From the NCBI GenBank assembly GCA_951812925.1, contig OX638368.1:114723309-114787308 (forward strand): 64,000 nt of DNA, written 5' to 3'. This stretch comes from Calliopum simillimum (Eukaryota > Arthropoda > Insecta > Diptera > Lauxaniidae). The first letter of the stretch is position 1. The number at the start of each line of letters is the position of its first letter. The notes beneath the pieces were generated by a model that saw only the letters and a program-made list of their open reading frames with translations, did no database searches and had not been told where the DNA came from. This document shows, piece after piece, positions 35,195 to 50,711 of the stretch. A program made the translations under genes and the position numbers.

Positions 35195-35590
35195 TAACCA
35201 AAATCGGTAGCCCTGTTCAGATTTATTCGAAGATATAAATTAAATCGCGTTGGAATTTAGATATAATTTTGTATGGTAAATCACGTGATATATGGCAAGA
35301 TATAGAGCTAAATCTCAAAACAGCAGTAAATCGCCTCATAAATCTCCGGTGTAAATGGGGTATAGTAGTCAAGGTGGATTGTGAAGTGATTTAGCCGTAA
35401 CTATAATAGCATATTTCCAACGGAGATTATTTTGGAATTTACGGTGATTTATTTGACGTTAAGTTCATGATGAATGAGGTGCCGTATTACTATTTTCAGA
35501 TTTATTTGGAGTTTAATACATGAAGAATGAGGTGAGTTATGGCTTAATCACTTCATAAATCTCCGATGGAAACAGGCTATGAAGCAAAAA
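35195..35590. repeat. Second cluster of hairpin MITE fragments
   Basis: It carries the same CTCATAAATCTCCGG and TGACGTTAAGTTCATGATGA segments, in both orientations, as the cluster at 30115-30610. Confidence 0.65.
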
Positions 35591-35710
35591 AAAAAAAAAA
35601 ACGAATAAAACTTAGCAAGTATTAAAAATTAATAGTAAAATGGTATTTTATTTTAAAATCAAAAGAATGTTGCAGCATAAACATATGTACATACATATCT
35701 ATATATGTAT

Positions 35711-37335
35711 CTATTTGGCCACATTTTTAGCATTAATTTTTTGTGTCGATTTAGGAGGTCGCTTGAAATATTGACGAGGATCTGGAGACACGGGAACCGG
35801 GGCTTGTTTATTATCAACACCATAAAATTTCCCATCCAATATCATACGACGCACTTTTGGCTTTCTAAAATTATAAATTTTAAATTAAATACTAATTTCA
35901 AGAATTCTAAAGTGTGTTACTTAATGACATTTATACATTGAAAATTGATTTTTAATTGAACTTTTAGTCATATATTTGCAAAGATCACTATAGCCGTGTT
36001 TTTAATCCGTTTCTTAATTTGTCATAATTATGTGTTACAAAATGTATTTATAGATTTATATGTAAATCGATCTTTGCAAATATATGACTAAAATTTCAAT
36101 TAAAAATCAATTTTCAATATATAAATGTCATTAAGTAACACACTTAAAAATTCTTAGTTATTTGGGAGAACGTGCCCTGATAAAGTGGCAACACTTGCCA
36201 CCGACCAAGTCCTTATTTAGATAAAGAAACATTTCTATGAAAAACATTTTCAATTCTCTTTTGATGTTTCGTTTACACGAAAAAAATGTTTCTCGGCGAC
36301 ATGTCAACTCGTTTGTATGTTTTCTTATGGCGAACTTCAAATTTCTCAATACGAATGACAAGCACAAAGCGTGTCTCATGTACGTGAAACAAAATTCCCT
36401 CTGTCTTCCCCGTGAATCACTCTCTCTCAAACGAAATGTTTTCACCAAAATGTTTCATCGTATAAATAGGGAGCAATCGGTATTGAATCTAATTCCAATG
36501 GAATAGCTATACCAAATATCAATAAATAACACAAACAACAATAATGACATCAAGGCTTACGTATTAACACACAAACAAAACTGCCAAAAGTCGGCTTCGC
36601 AGCCGGGCAAGGATGGTGCATTGGTCTAACGACTTGTGCTACCAACCGGGAGGTCCTTGGTTCAACTCCCGCCCAGGCCAAAACGCAAAAGTTTTTTAAC
36701 TTGCAATTTTTCAATTATAATTAATTTAGTGAAATAAATATAATTATAATTACAACAAAAATAGTCTGATGAGTCTTTGTGCCGAAATACGAAACATATG
36801 CGACTATAGTCGTGTTTTTAATCCGTTCCTTAATGTGTCATAATTATGTGTTAGAAAATGCATTAATAGATTAATATGTAAATCGATCTTTGCAAATATA
36901 TGACTAAAAGTTCAATTAAAAATCAATATTAAATACTAATTTTACGAACTTTTAGTCATTATTTGCAAGAATCTAAAATTCTATTAAATTAAATGTTATT
37001 TTGAAGCATTGAACTTACGGTGTTAGAAAGTCGTTGTAAAGCCTAATGTGTACATAAAACTCGGGCACATTATTTAAGAACTGATGCCAACGGCAAAGTA
37101 AGTAATCATTATCTTTTAATGAAAGGACTGCTTTTAAATTATCACTTTGATAATTAAACGTTGGTAGAATATTATAATCCGTTGCTATTAATTCTACTAA
37201 AGGTTGAGCGCCCGCTGTCTTGAGTTCTGATTCAGGAGTCGACTTATAGGGTTCATCTGACTTGCGTAGCATATTTATATCAAACTTTTGGGGTAAATTT
37301 AGATTGGGTTCACATATCATCTTGTTGCTCATCAT
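35711..37335 (-). CDS. Unrecognised two-exon gene, 156 residues
   Basis: Exon 1 runs 37335-37019 (ATG, with a second ATG at 37332) to a GTAAGT donor. Exon 2 runs 35864-35711 after a TTTAG acceptor and ends in TAG. Phases match and the joined frame has 156 residues. The protein is soluble and mixed in charge, with no signal peptide or membrane segment. It contains LLCRWHQFLNNVPEFYVHIR in the middle and a basic C-terminus (KPKVRRMILDGKFYG, KRPPKS). I do not recognise the family. Clean splicing and normal amino-acid composition argue that it is a real host gene. AATAAA on the minus strand lies at 35652-35647, about 60 bp past the stop. The intron holds hairpin elements and a SINE-like copy. Confidence 0.7.
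35905..36155. mobile_element. Long-arm hairpin element, copy 1
   Basis: Nearly perfect arms of about 88 bp (35905-35992 and 36065-36152), carrying AGTGTGTTACTTAATGACAT and its reverse complement and TTTTAGTCATATATTTGCAA and its reverse complement, surround a spacer of about 70 bp. A second, incomplete copy is at 36785-36965. It lies in the intron of the unrecognised gene. Confidence 0.85.
36605..36790 (+). mobile_element. tRNA-derived SINE-like copy
   Basis: It contains a tRNA-like head, GGTGCATTGGTCTAACGACT followed by AGGTCCTTGGTTCAACTCCC, where GGTTCAACTCC is close to a B box. An AT-rich body and a TAGTCTGATGAGTCTTTGTG segment follow. The same order recurs, diverged, at 59010-59165, supporting a family. 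Confidence 0.6.
36785..36965. mobile_element. Long-arm hairpin element, copy 2, incomplete
   Basis: It matches the spacer and right arm of the hairpin at 35905-36155 (GTGTTTTTAATCCGTT, TCTTTGCAAATATATGACTAA); the left arm is missing and partly replaced by an inverted TTTTAGTCATTATTTGCAA. Confidence 0.7.
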
Positions 37336-38320
37336 TTTGATATTAAGTTTTGTAACTCTTTAAAAATAATGTATTAAATATTTTTAATATTAAAGAATTA
37401 TTTGTTAGCAAATTTGACGTTTTTTTGAATATTATAACATGAAAAGCATAGAATTTGGAATTTATGATTTTTTTTTTTTAAGATTAAACTTAATCATATT
37501 GTTCAGTTAAAAACTTTTTGAATCCTGTTCCTGAAAGTACATGATCTGGGATAAGGCAAATAAGATCCTAAATTTTAATAACTTAACGGGATGGAATCCT
37601 CAATTAATAGCTACCATGGTTATTATTAAAAAGTCTATTTAATTGTACTTGATAAATAATCTCAAAGTAATATTTTACTACAATGCAAAATACTTTTGTG
37701 ACTGTATAAAAATATATGAATAAATCATTTCTTTGCTTTTAAGTAAAAAGAACATGTTATGTATTCACGATCTTGTTGCATCGTAGCAAATGCAAAAATA
37801 TTTGAAAAGTTTTTTGAAAAGTCAATAGAATTTGTTTTTGTAATTTCAAACAATTTTGCATTTGCTACGACGCAACAAGATTGTGAATACGGCTATTATT
37901 TTAATTTTTTTATGGGGTGGTATCATAGTTCACGCTCCATTGACTCGAAGTTTATGAAAAAAATACTACTTTTCTAGAAAGAAACTCCTAAAAGTTGAGT
38001 ATGTATACATAAGTTCGAATGCAAAATACTTCTGTGATTCACTAAGTAGAAAACAAAACCCATTCTTATTTGCCTGCTCTCTTACTTAAGAACAAAGTTC
38101 TATCTGGCAGTTAGAATTTTATGAAATTAGTTTTAATGTAAATATGTGTAGATAGAACCTTGTGCATCTCAATTTCATTAATTATCTCAGAAACCATACG
38201 AGATAGAAATATTTGAGTAGCGGTAATCGAAAGAGCTTGGTCTATTTAGTACGAAGCAATATATAACTCAATTTCACAAAAAATGTCAGTTAAAACCCTG
38301 TTGCTCTAAGGTCGCGAAGT
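37336..38320. other. Intergenic region upstream of the unknown gene
   Basis: AT-rich. The first part is the likely promoter side of the minus-strand gene. An imperfect palindrome lies at about 37765-37895 (CACGATCTTGTTGCATCGTA with TACGACGCAACAAGATTGTG). No gene is supported. Confidence 0.45.
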
Positions 38321-39218
38321 AGGGTAAGGGAGGGATATATGGACCACCAATCTTTTTTTTTTTAAATAAAACCCAAAATACATAAAACAAAACAATTAAT
38401 TTTATGCCATTCAGTAAAGGAGACAGTTCACCTTTATTCTGATTCACTTTTAGATAAATATCTCATCAGGATAAAGAAAAAAATTAAAAAACTAAAAATA
38501 CTCAAAATGACGATAAAAAAGTGTAGTGTTATATGGACTATAGTATATGCCCCACATGTTTATTTGGTACAGAAGTTGCATAAAAAAATGTCACTTTCAC
38601 ATCGGACAAATTTTTCGTGACTACAAGAATGTCAGATTCCACATTCAACCCGAAATTCGCAACGGCTATCTTCTGAGTAAAGGGTAGTACATTATGTGCA
38701 TTTTTCATCTTCTTTTTCTTTGTATTTTATGAATTACAAATAATGACCATCAGTCTCATCATCAAAACTGCAACTAAGTTCCCCATCTGAAGAAGATAAT
38801 AAAAACATTTGTTTTTGAGGCTTTTTTCTTTGGTGGTCCATATTACCCGCAGCAGGTGTTATTGAAATAATTGGTTTTTTATCAAAAAACTCTTGTTGTT
38901 AATGAACCAATTTGTGCTAATGAATTATAAATGGTATTCACTGATTTCATATATTTAATGATTTATTTAAAAACACGACGTCTTTAAAGTGAAATAAAGA
39001 AATTTACTCATTAGAAAAAATAAATCACTTACAATTTTTTTAGAAAAAACAACTTCACGGCAACATGCGACTTCATCGAACGCTAAAATCACTCTATTAT
39101 AAGCTTTAGGTATTAGCGTAAAGTTTGAACATGAATAAGGTGAATTCCTATGTATGAAATGAAAAATAAACGTGTGGTCCATATTGCCCGCGTAGTCCAT
39201 ATTTCCCTCGCTTACCCT
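38321..39218. mobile_element. 898-bp terminal-inverted-repeat element
   Basis: The left end, AGGGTAAGGGAGGGATATAT, and the right end, whose reverse complement reads AGGGTAAGCGAGGGAAATAT, form an inverted repeat of about 25 bp. ATATGGACCAC-like motifs recur inside, near both ends and at about 38840. On the minus strand a frame at 39200-38967 reads through the right part but has no recognised domain. Non-autonomous or decayed DNA transposon of unknown superfamily. Confidence 0.7.
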
Positions 39219-39880
39219 TTTATCTGACGATTGTCGTAAAAAATTTTTAAATCCATAGCACTTTCAAATTGTACCTTTTTATGGCCACTATCTCCCATTG
39301 TGCGCCGTACGAAGTTTAAAAGCGGAAGAGAATTCGATTTAAATATTAAATTTTTGTTTAATAGTACAATCATTTAGGAGAATAAAATGATGTTACCTGG
39401 AAAGTTTTGCGGGATTTTTGCAAATGAGTTATTTTATAGAATTCGATATGCTCTTTCAGAATTTCAACTTTAGTACCTCGAGTCGTGTTCGCTCGCGCCG
39501 CCAAAATCAGTTTTTACAAATATCTCTTTCTCTCGTTTAGAGAGAAATGTTGTGAGCAATTTTGAGCAATATTGTAGCTTATAAAATTTTCTATAAAAAT
39601 GGCCTTTAAATTGTTCTCGTACGACTTATAAATCAGGAGATATCCTAATTCAAAATTCGACAAAAAATTAGTAAATTGTGCATGCCACTTATGAGTAGGC
39701 ACAGTGATGTGTTGAGCTTAAAATTACGATAACTCATAAACGGTGAATCACAATTTTAAAGTAAAAATATTTATTTATAGGAAATTACCTGTACTAAGAG
39801 CAACATATTATTTTTTTTTGTATGACCTATAGTTCAGGAGGTATTTTTTTAACAAACCTGAAATTTCGAAAAAAAACGTT
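39219..39880. other. Repeat-like intergenic sequence
   Basis: Contains several degenerate phrases such as GATATCCTAATTC and CATAAACGGTGA that recur elsewhere in the window (40000, 44400, 48700), suggesting decayed elements. No gene seen. Confidence 0.4.
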
Positions 39881-39884
39881 TTTT

Positions 39885-40216
39885 CAAAAAATCTGCAAAA
39901 CGGTTCGTTTTAGAAAAAAAAAATTTCTCGCATTTTGTAGAACGTTTAATTCCCTACAAGGATCTCTCCGAACCGTTTTTTCATCCGACTTACCGTTCAT
40001 GAGATATCGCGTCTTTAAAATCATTCAAAATTGAAGATTGTACTATGCGTACTACTATGCGTACTACTATGTTCAATTTTGAATGATTTTCAAGTCGTCA
40101 TATCTCATGAAGGGCAAGTCGAAGAGACCCTTGTAGGGAATTGAACGTTCTACAAAATGCATGAACAATTTTTTTTCTTGGACGAACCGTTTTGGATCTA
40201 TTTTGAAAAAACGGTT
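39885..40216. repeat. Foldback with about 150-bp arms
   Basis: The left arm (39885-40037) and right arm (40067-40216) are inverted, with matching CTACAAAATGC, TTCAATTCCCTACAAGG, GATATGACGACTTG and TTCAATTTTGAATGATTTT. The short spacer holds TACTATGCG repeated three times. Confidence 0.8.
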
Positions 40217-42132
40217 TTTTCTAGTTTGGCTCCAGGTCGGATTTTATAGCACTATAAATATTTGGGTTTTTTCAAAGAAATTGTGCTTTTGCTATGGCCA
40301 TATCTCGTAAACCTTTAGTGATTTTGTTTTCCTATCTTCAACAAAGTTGTAGCTATAGATTGAAGGAAAGAAAGTGTTGATCAAACTGAACCGAAAAAAT
40401 TGCGTCTTTGGCCTCAAATCACAAGCCGTTTCGTATTTTGGCATACAATTAAAACAATATTGTAGTTAAGACTACATTGGATGCTGTTTATACGCACAAG
40501 AAACGTATTTTCGAAATTTCACCCTACTTTAAACTAAATTTTGGATAAAACTTGGTGTCCCAAGGTCAACATGAAATCAAGCAAGAAAATATTTTCTAGA
40601 ACATCTTAACCCATTACATACTGATTTTATGGGTCTTTTTGACCCCATTTATCCCCCCCCCCCAAAAAAAAAAACTGGGTTATAATGGGTCGCAAGATCA
40701 TATGAAAGTGAGCTATGGGCTTTCAAGCAGTACAAAGAATGATGAAAAGTTCTGTAACTTCAGAACATTTTAAGAATATACAATTGATTTTATTCTGAAT
40801 TTTATATTCTACACATACTTTAAGTATATCCATTAATTAAGAATGCTTTCCGCTTACACATTTTTAAAAAAAATTTAATTCAAGTTAAAAATTTTTTTAA
40901 TATGCAAATATTAGTTAAATACTTAAAATCATCTATGTACTTAGTTAAGTAATAAAACTTACATGTTTGACATGAATAAAAAAGCAATATATGTATTTGC
41001 ACATTAATTTGTTAAAGACAAATTGTTAAAATTATAATCTTTCCCCTATGATCGGGGGTTATCGTGAATACATATTACCGGGGAGATTTTATCAGTCTAA
41101 GAAAAGTTCCCGGGGATATTTATAACACTCATAGAATTTTTTCGTATAACATGAAATAGAAGAAATCGGTAGTGTTGAAATTAAAAGTGATGCTATGCTC
41201 GACTCGAGTAAACTGGACAAACCAATCACGAAACAGAAGAAATCGGTAGGAGAGATGTATGGTTCATTGAATCCCCATATTTTGAAAAAAGTTTCCTTAA
41301 TAGTTATTAGTATTAGGTCTCTTTATATGAACTAGCTACTGTACAGTCAAATAACACAGCGTTACCTTAATTGATTTTGTTGTTGTTTGTATTAAGTTTT
41401 AATAATTTTGTTAGGACAACAGAGACATATTTAAAAAATTCACATACATATATTTATTTTAAGCCCTAAGTTAGAACCAACTTAAGGCATATGTATGTAA
41501 GTTATACATACTAAATTGCATAAAAAACCTTAATAAAGTTTAGGGTCTTGTACCTTTCACGAGTCGCCAAACTTTTGGTAATTCTTCGTGAAACAATTCA
41601 AAATTGTGCGAATGTGTGAAAAATATTTGGGATAACTTGGCAGATTTAGATAATATACTCAATTAAAAATTAAAATTTAAGGTTTAATCCAAATCCGCTT
41701 AATTTGTTGTTTTTTATTTTATTTATCTAATTTAGTTGACTCGCCCTTTCATATGCAACAGCACGACTCGCGAAAACTAATACCAATCTTAGCAAGTCGA
41801 CTCGCGAACGGTTCTTAAACACGACATTTTCTATTACTATAAATAAACTTGAGTTTTTATTTTAAGACTTGCTTAAGATGTTTTGAATAACATAAAATCC
41901 AGTTTAGCTAAAACACTGCTTAGTAACAATGTACTAACCACCTATGAATTTCTAAATATATTTTTATAACGATTAAGAAAAATTTTCACTTTACTTAAAT
42001 CAATTCACTGCATATTGGGAGTCCTTATCGCTCCCTACGCATCCAAAGATTATAGATCAAATTGAAAGTGCAGCGCTGATTTACAAGGATTAACTATGTG
42101 CTATGTTAAGTTATATACAAAATAATGCAACT
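40217..42132. other. Intergenic region downstream of the MADF gene
   Basis: It contains TTAACCCATT at about 40607 followed by the palindrome ATGGGTCTTTTTGACCCCAT (a piggyBac-like end is possible), a C11/A11 run at about 40652-40675, and a partial copy of the GGGGGTTATCGTGAA MITE at 41054. AATAAA on the minus strand at 41861-41856 is a likely polyadenylation signal for the MADF gene. No gene seen. Confidence 0.45.
41054..41125. mobile_element. Palindromic MITE, copy 3, truncated
   Basis: It starts GGGGGTTATCGTGAATA and keeps the inner inverted segments, but lacks the right terminus present in the copies at 25823, 26801 and 50280. Confidence 0.75.
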
Positions 42133-43470
42133 CTATTTTTGCAGTTCTGCCATGCTAGCCTCAAAAAGTGCAGTATTTATCTTGTGCTTCAGAGCAATCA
42201 AAATTTCACGACTTGCGATCTCTCGCATTTCATTGGCAACATATTCACCGTAAGTGCTGAACTCATCACGGCATTGTTGTTGTTGCTGCTGGAGTTGCAG
42301 ATGTTGTGAGCCACCACTGCCGTTTCGTTGGAACTTTATCGCACCACTATTAAGTAAGGTGGAACTAGCCGCTGGTGTGACAGGTGTGACAGTTGGTGTA
42401 GCTAATATAGTAGCCGTATGTTGCTGACCATTAGTCTCATAAAAAATGCGATGTTTTCCACTAGTATTTGTGGATAACGTATGCAAACCATGATGGCCCG
42501 GATGTTCATGTTGTTGCTGCTCATCTTCATCATTATAGTATTCATCTTCCTGACAAGTATCACGGCGTTGAATTTTAATAATGCGTGTTGGTATAGTTTG
42601 GTGATGCACTGCATGATGACCACTACCATTGGCCACAGGTGAGGTTGATGTCTGGTAAGAAATTTCACTCGCTGTTTGTATGTCAATAGTCTCCACGTGT
42701 TCTTCGTCTATTTGTTGCTGTTGCTGCTGGTGATGATGAGATTCCTGATGGTGATGTTGTTGTTGAAGAATTGAAGATTGCTGCTGCTCAGTCACAGACA
42801 TTTCTCCAGTACTACTAACCGTAGCACTGTAACTGCGTTGCTCCAATGGCAAAGTAATTTGCTTAATGGTTGACATTTTCGGTTTTGTTTCCTCTACCTC
42901 GTCCACATCTTTTGTTGTCTCCTCAATCAGTTTTTCCAATTCACGCGAACGTGAATTTCCTACTGTAATTGGATCATTTGCATTCTCGTAAGTAATAGCA
43001 GTCGTTGCAGGTCTATTTGGTTTACGTTGTATGGCGGCAAATTCTTCATTATTATTACTTGAGCAGCCTACTGAACCGGCGCTAGTTTCATGACATGATG
43101 TCATGTCCTGTATTATATATTTGGTAACTGTTCCTTCTTCAGTTATCTCGGACTTAACGCGACCCTTACCCATGCGGCAAGCTTTCGGAGAGCTTAAAAA
43201 CTGTAGCGTTTTAAAGCCAAACCATTTAGAGTTATAGGGCTCTTTGCGCTTCATACGATTAATTTCACGATGGTATTGAGTGCGTAGCGTATGGAACTTT
43301 TTCTCGATTTCCACAACTGGAATACTGTCACCCAGACTAGTGGCGACTTCTACGAGTAACTTTTGCTTCATTTCCTTTTTGCGATAATCATCGTGAGTCA
43401 TGTCCCAGAGACCACGACGCTTGCGATACTCATTTATAAGGTTAAGAGTTTTATCGCGTGTCCACTCCAT
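42133..43470 (-). CDS. MADF-domain transcription factor-like protein
   Basis: A single uninterrupted ORF of 445 residues from ATG at 43470. Residues about 8-97 form a MADF domain, a Myb/SANT-related DNA-binding fold common in flies (LINEYRKRRGLWDMTHDDYR, FHTLRTQYHREINRMK, KWFGFKTLQFL). A Ser/Thr-rich region follows, then a Gln/His-rich low-complexity tract (about 228-262) and a second Gln run near 388-396. The C-terminus (DEFSTYGEYVANEMREIASR) resembles the F-x-x-Y/L-type helix seen at the end of MADF-BESS proteins that mediates protein contacts. Likely nuclear. I cannot assign the exact Drosophila ortholog. Intronless within the coding part. Confidence 0.88.
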   Translation of the reverse strand: MEWTRDKTLNLINEYRKRRGLWDMTHDDYRKKEMKQKLLVEVATSLGDSIPVVEIEKKFHTLRTQYHREINRMKRKEPYNSKWFGFKTLQFLSSPKACRMGKGRVKSEITEEGTVTKYIIQDMTSCHETSAGSVGCSSNNNEEFAAIQRKPNRPATTAITYENANDPITVGNSRSRELEKLIEETTKDVDEVEETKPKMSTIKQITLPLEQRSYSATVSSTGEMSVTEQQQSSILQQQHHHQESHHHQQQQQQIDEEHVETIDIQTASEISYQTSTSPVANGSGHHAVHHQTIPTRIIKIQRRDTCQEDEYYNDEDEQQQHEHPGHHGLHTLSTNTSGKHRIFYETNGQQHTATILATPTVTPVTPAASSTLLNSGAIKFQRNGSGGSQHLQLQQQQQQCRDEFSTYGEYVANEMREIASREILIALKHKINTALFEASMAELQK

Positions 43471-43737
43471 TTCTATTGCAGCCGGGGTTGCAATGGTGGA
43501 ATATTTTCAAGTTCGCTTTAACCAGTAGAGGAAACAGAAACACTGCAAAAAGATCAAATTATTCACAATTTTTATTTGGAAAAAAAAAAAAACGGATAGA
43601 AATAAATTTGCTCAACATTATGAAAACGCTGAAAATATTAAAAGATAAATCCTTAATTCAATTAATACAGGATTTCCACTCCAAGTTAAAAATTTTCCAA
43701 ATTGATCTTTATTCAATTCACTTTAACCTTTTTCATA

Positions 43738-44240
43738 GCAAAATAAACTTTCCCGAACCAAAATAAACTTTTTCCGAACCATAATAAACTTTTATCAAAA
43801 CAAAATAAACTTTCAAATGAAAGTAAACTTTTAATAAATCAAATTTTTTTTGGCAGGTGTTTGGTAGACTCAATATAAATCTATTTGGGGAAATCTCAGA
43901 AAGTGTGACTTTTCCGAAAAAAAAACAAGCTATTTTTCAAACATGTGGCACCCTATTTTGGACCGCGTATTTTCAATTTTAGACACATTACAAGTATTTT
44001 TTTTTTAGCGAATCAGGCACATCAACGAGATGCGGTTTTCCTTACGTCTAAACACCCATGTTAAAGCTCCTGGAAGCCCTAAACAATTCGCTGAACCAAA
44101 ATAAACTTTTTTTGATATCAAAATAAACTTTTTCCAAATCAAAATAAACTTTTTCCAATTCAAAATAAACTTTTTCGAAATGAAAGTAAGCTTTTACTAA
44201 ATCAAATTTTTTGGCAGATGTTTGGCATATATAATATAAA
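43738..44240. repeat. Duplicated arrays of about 20-bp minisatellite
   Basis: Units like CAAAATAAACTTTTTCCGAAC repeat four to five times at about 43738-43830 and again at about 44093-44190. Each array is followed by the same flank (AAATCAAATTTTTTTTGGCAG and TGTTTGG), so a unit of about 355 bp has been duplicated in tandem. Confidence 0.8.
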
Positions 44241-46250
44241 TTTATATATGTACCAAGTTTCATAACGATAGTTATTGATTTGTAAAAGTTTATTTTGAAA
44301 CGAATATAGAACAATTTGGTGTGAAGAAGGTTGAACTGGGAGTAGAAATCCTGTATATAAGTCATGTTGAGTATACTTAAATCCTGCTTTCATTCTTAGA
44401 TCGTTCTTTAGAATAAGACATTTTTGGTAGAAAAACATAAAAACGACGTAACTTGCAAACCATACCTCAGGAACATTAATAATCCAATTTTTTAGGGTTT
44501 TTTAAAATATATTTCATTTGACAATATTAAAATCCATCCGTAAGGTTCCTAGTTTATGATTTTTATAAAATATCTATCCGGATCTTTGTATGGCTATGTC
44601 TCTGAAACCAGATCCGAGCGACACTTTTTGATTACAAATTTGTAGATCCGGGAGATCCCCGTGTTGTCTTTATTAACTTAGGCCTCGGACTTGTGTGCAT
44701 TGTGTTCCAGACATTGAGTGCTGTAGAACGACTGACTGATTTTAAATTGCTTATACCTCCAACGTTAAGACAGGAATTCAAAGTTTTGCTTACAAAATTT
44801 ACTCTTAAAGTTGGAATGAACGCTAAATTCGAAGCCAGTTCTCGATTAAAAGCTTCAATAGTAATGTTCAGTCATTCACACCATTAAAAACGTTTCGAGA
44901 TACAGAATAAGGAGGTAAGAGAACTAATTGGATGTACAATGTACATTGTACCTACTTCCATATGGATTTAAGACACACTTCAGTGAGTTAAAAGATTAAA
45001 AATTGAAATAACAGAGTCCTACAACAAAGATCCAATATTTGAAAAAACCCAAGCGTGATACATATTGCGTTTCTCCTTTGCTCCATTGGAGTTAGAATTA
45101 AAAACTAAGTAAAAATGTTTGAAACAAAATCAGAGCTTGGAAGTTAAACTAGACTTCTCTATTAGGATGCTTCATGTGTAAAAACTGTCGGTCCTCCTAT
45201 TAGAGCTTTAAGATTTACGACACATTACAATATTTAATAGTTTTATCTGAAAATTGAGTCATCAGTTTCGCCAAAAATTTAACAACAACCTACTCCAAGT
45301 GAGCTTCCTGTCGCCACTCTTTTTTTATATGCAAAATTATTTTGTAGTTACCTTTTTGTATTACAAACACGGAATTTAATTCCGTCAACTGTGTTTCAGC
45401 GATAGTGACGATTCAACAATGTTGAATGTTGCTTGCCACTGTGGAATCCAGGCAACGTTCTGTTTTCTCTTTTTTCTATTTGCAGCTAACAAACGCTTCG
45501 CACTATTTTTATTGATTTTAAAATATGGTTTTTTAAAATTATTTTGAAATCTGTTCTTTTATTTCCATCGAGGAGGAAACTGATGAAAATTTTTGTGTAT
45601 CTCAAAATCAAAAATGTCGTCGCTTATATACATTTGTTGTTGTTGTTGTATTGGTGGTGTTGCGTTGACGATTTTTGTGACAGCTAGTGGTGTTGGGGTG
45701 GAGTGTTGAAGGATTGAACAAAAATTGAAATGAATTGAATTTTCTTCAGCACTAAGAGCTGGTACACACGACAGAAAAAATTCTTGGAGGAACTGTTTAG
45801 TCTGAATCGGGTTTGTGTTTGTGTCGAATTTTGTGTGGACTTTTAGTTGGCCAATTGATTGCAGATTGTTTAAAAAATTAACGAGAAAGATTTTCTCTTA
45901 TGGCGTAATTGTGCACGGGGATATAGGGCTCTAAAGATTAAAAATAAATACTCCACCAAAACAGTTTGCTTGGATGTATTTTTGGAGATATAGATGTCAG
46001 AAACTGCTATTATATATTATATATCTTTCATGGAAACCAGTGTAAGTTGTGAACCCTTGGAACGATTTTAAAAATTTTGATGTTGTCTAAACAATATTTT
46101 AACAATCTATAATATTGGTATAGAAAACTTTTAAATTAAGACCAAGATGTTCAAGATATTGAGTTTTTTTCTAAAATTATGGCAAAGGTTTTTTTGAAAA
46201 AACTTTGTTTTATTTTTAAATATAGAATAAACCCATGTTTTTTTTTAGTT
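44241..46250. other. Intergenic region
   Basis: No supported gene. It has a short (TTG)n run near 45642-45660 and degenerate repeat phrases. Short ORFs here have no family resemblance. Confidence 0.4.
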
Positions 46251-46257
46251 TTTGTAA

Positions 46258-46370
46258 TGAATCGTGGCAAGAGATCAAAGTTATCGCAAGGGATCGTGAC
46301 AAATGGAGATATTTCATATTGGCCCTATGCTCCTCCTAGGAGTTAAAGGAGAATACATACATACATCTGC
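46258..46370 (+). mobile_element. LINE 3'-end relic, second copy
   Basis: It shares GGGATCGTGACAAATGGAGA, ATGCTCCTCCTAGGAG and AAAGGAGAATACAT with 14430-14510 and carries the same C-terminal DRDKW-type reading. It ends in an ATACATAC tail. Confidence 0.65.
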
Positions 46371-47240
46371 TTCGAAACTATTGTTGTATTTTTTCTTTTT
46401 TTTATTCATAAATCCAATAAAGTTCAAAAAATAATAATAATAAGTAAAAGACATAGATTTTCACATTTCGTTTACTAATTTTAGGATAATTGTACATTTT
46501 AGTGGAAAATAGTTGTTTTTAGAAAACAATGTTGGGAACGGTACCTCAGATTTAAATTAATTTATTAAAAAATTTTTTAGCCTGTTAAAATACCCTTTGA
46601 ATGACACTTATCTTAATAAAATCCATCAACCATATCGCTTCCTACAATACAAAAAGCGCATGCGCGAAGATAAAAATAACACTACGTAAAGTCTGCATGC
46701 CTTGACGTTCATTGAATTATGAAGACGAAACAGATTGACGATTTTTCAGTCGGGTTGTGGTCATTTTTCAGTCTGATATGGGAATGAGATTTTATATAAC
46801 TAGCAATCATGTTCATAATTCAAACTGTCACTCAATCACAAACCACTTTGTGGTTGACTGAGGGAGGACTGACGAAAAATAGCGACCACAAGAGAAATTT
46901 GAGGAAAACTGACGAACTTGATCGATAGTCTGTACCGGATTTAAATCGCTCGTGTGTCCGCTCTCATATGCCGCAATGGAGAATAGAACTATCGTCCAAC
47001 AATTTTTCTTGTCGTGTGAACCAACTCTACGAGATGGAAAATAAATTCTCTAAAAAATTTCCGTGTGGAAGTTGGAAAACTAAAGTGTGGCACCACATCA
47101 ATATACATGTTGCAAGTGAAAGACAATTTGAATGTTGCCTAAACAAATATTGTTGAAAAGGATTTTTTAAATTGTCAAATTCAACAATAGTTTTCCTGAA
47201 ATAGAATTGTTATATTTTTTTGTAAATTAGCTGAATTCAA
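46371..47240 (+). promoter_or_regulatory. Upstream region of the TASK channel gene
   Basis: DNA 5' of the channel start codon, likely holding promoter and 5' UTR. It includes an imperfect inverted repeat at about 46740-46915 (GACGATTTTTCAGTC with GACTGACGAAAAATAGCG). No definite TATA box. Confidence 0.3.

Positions 47241-50711
<3,471 letters not shown>

Noticed and set aside
36605..36690. Functional tRNA gene
   Set aside because: B box is good, but the anticodon and acceptor stems do not pair well, and a diverged copy exists with an attached body, so SINE-derived.
46968..47156. 62-codon ORF before the TASK channel
   Set aside because: No family resemblance; likely chance ORF in the upstream region.
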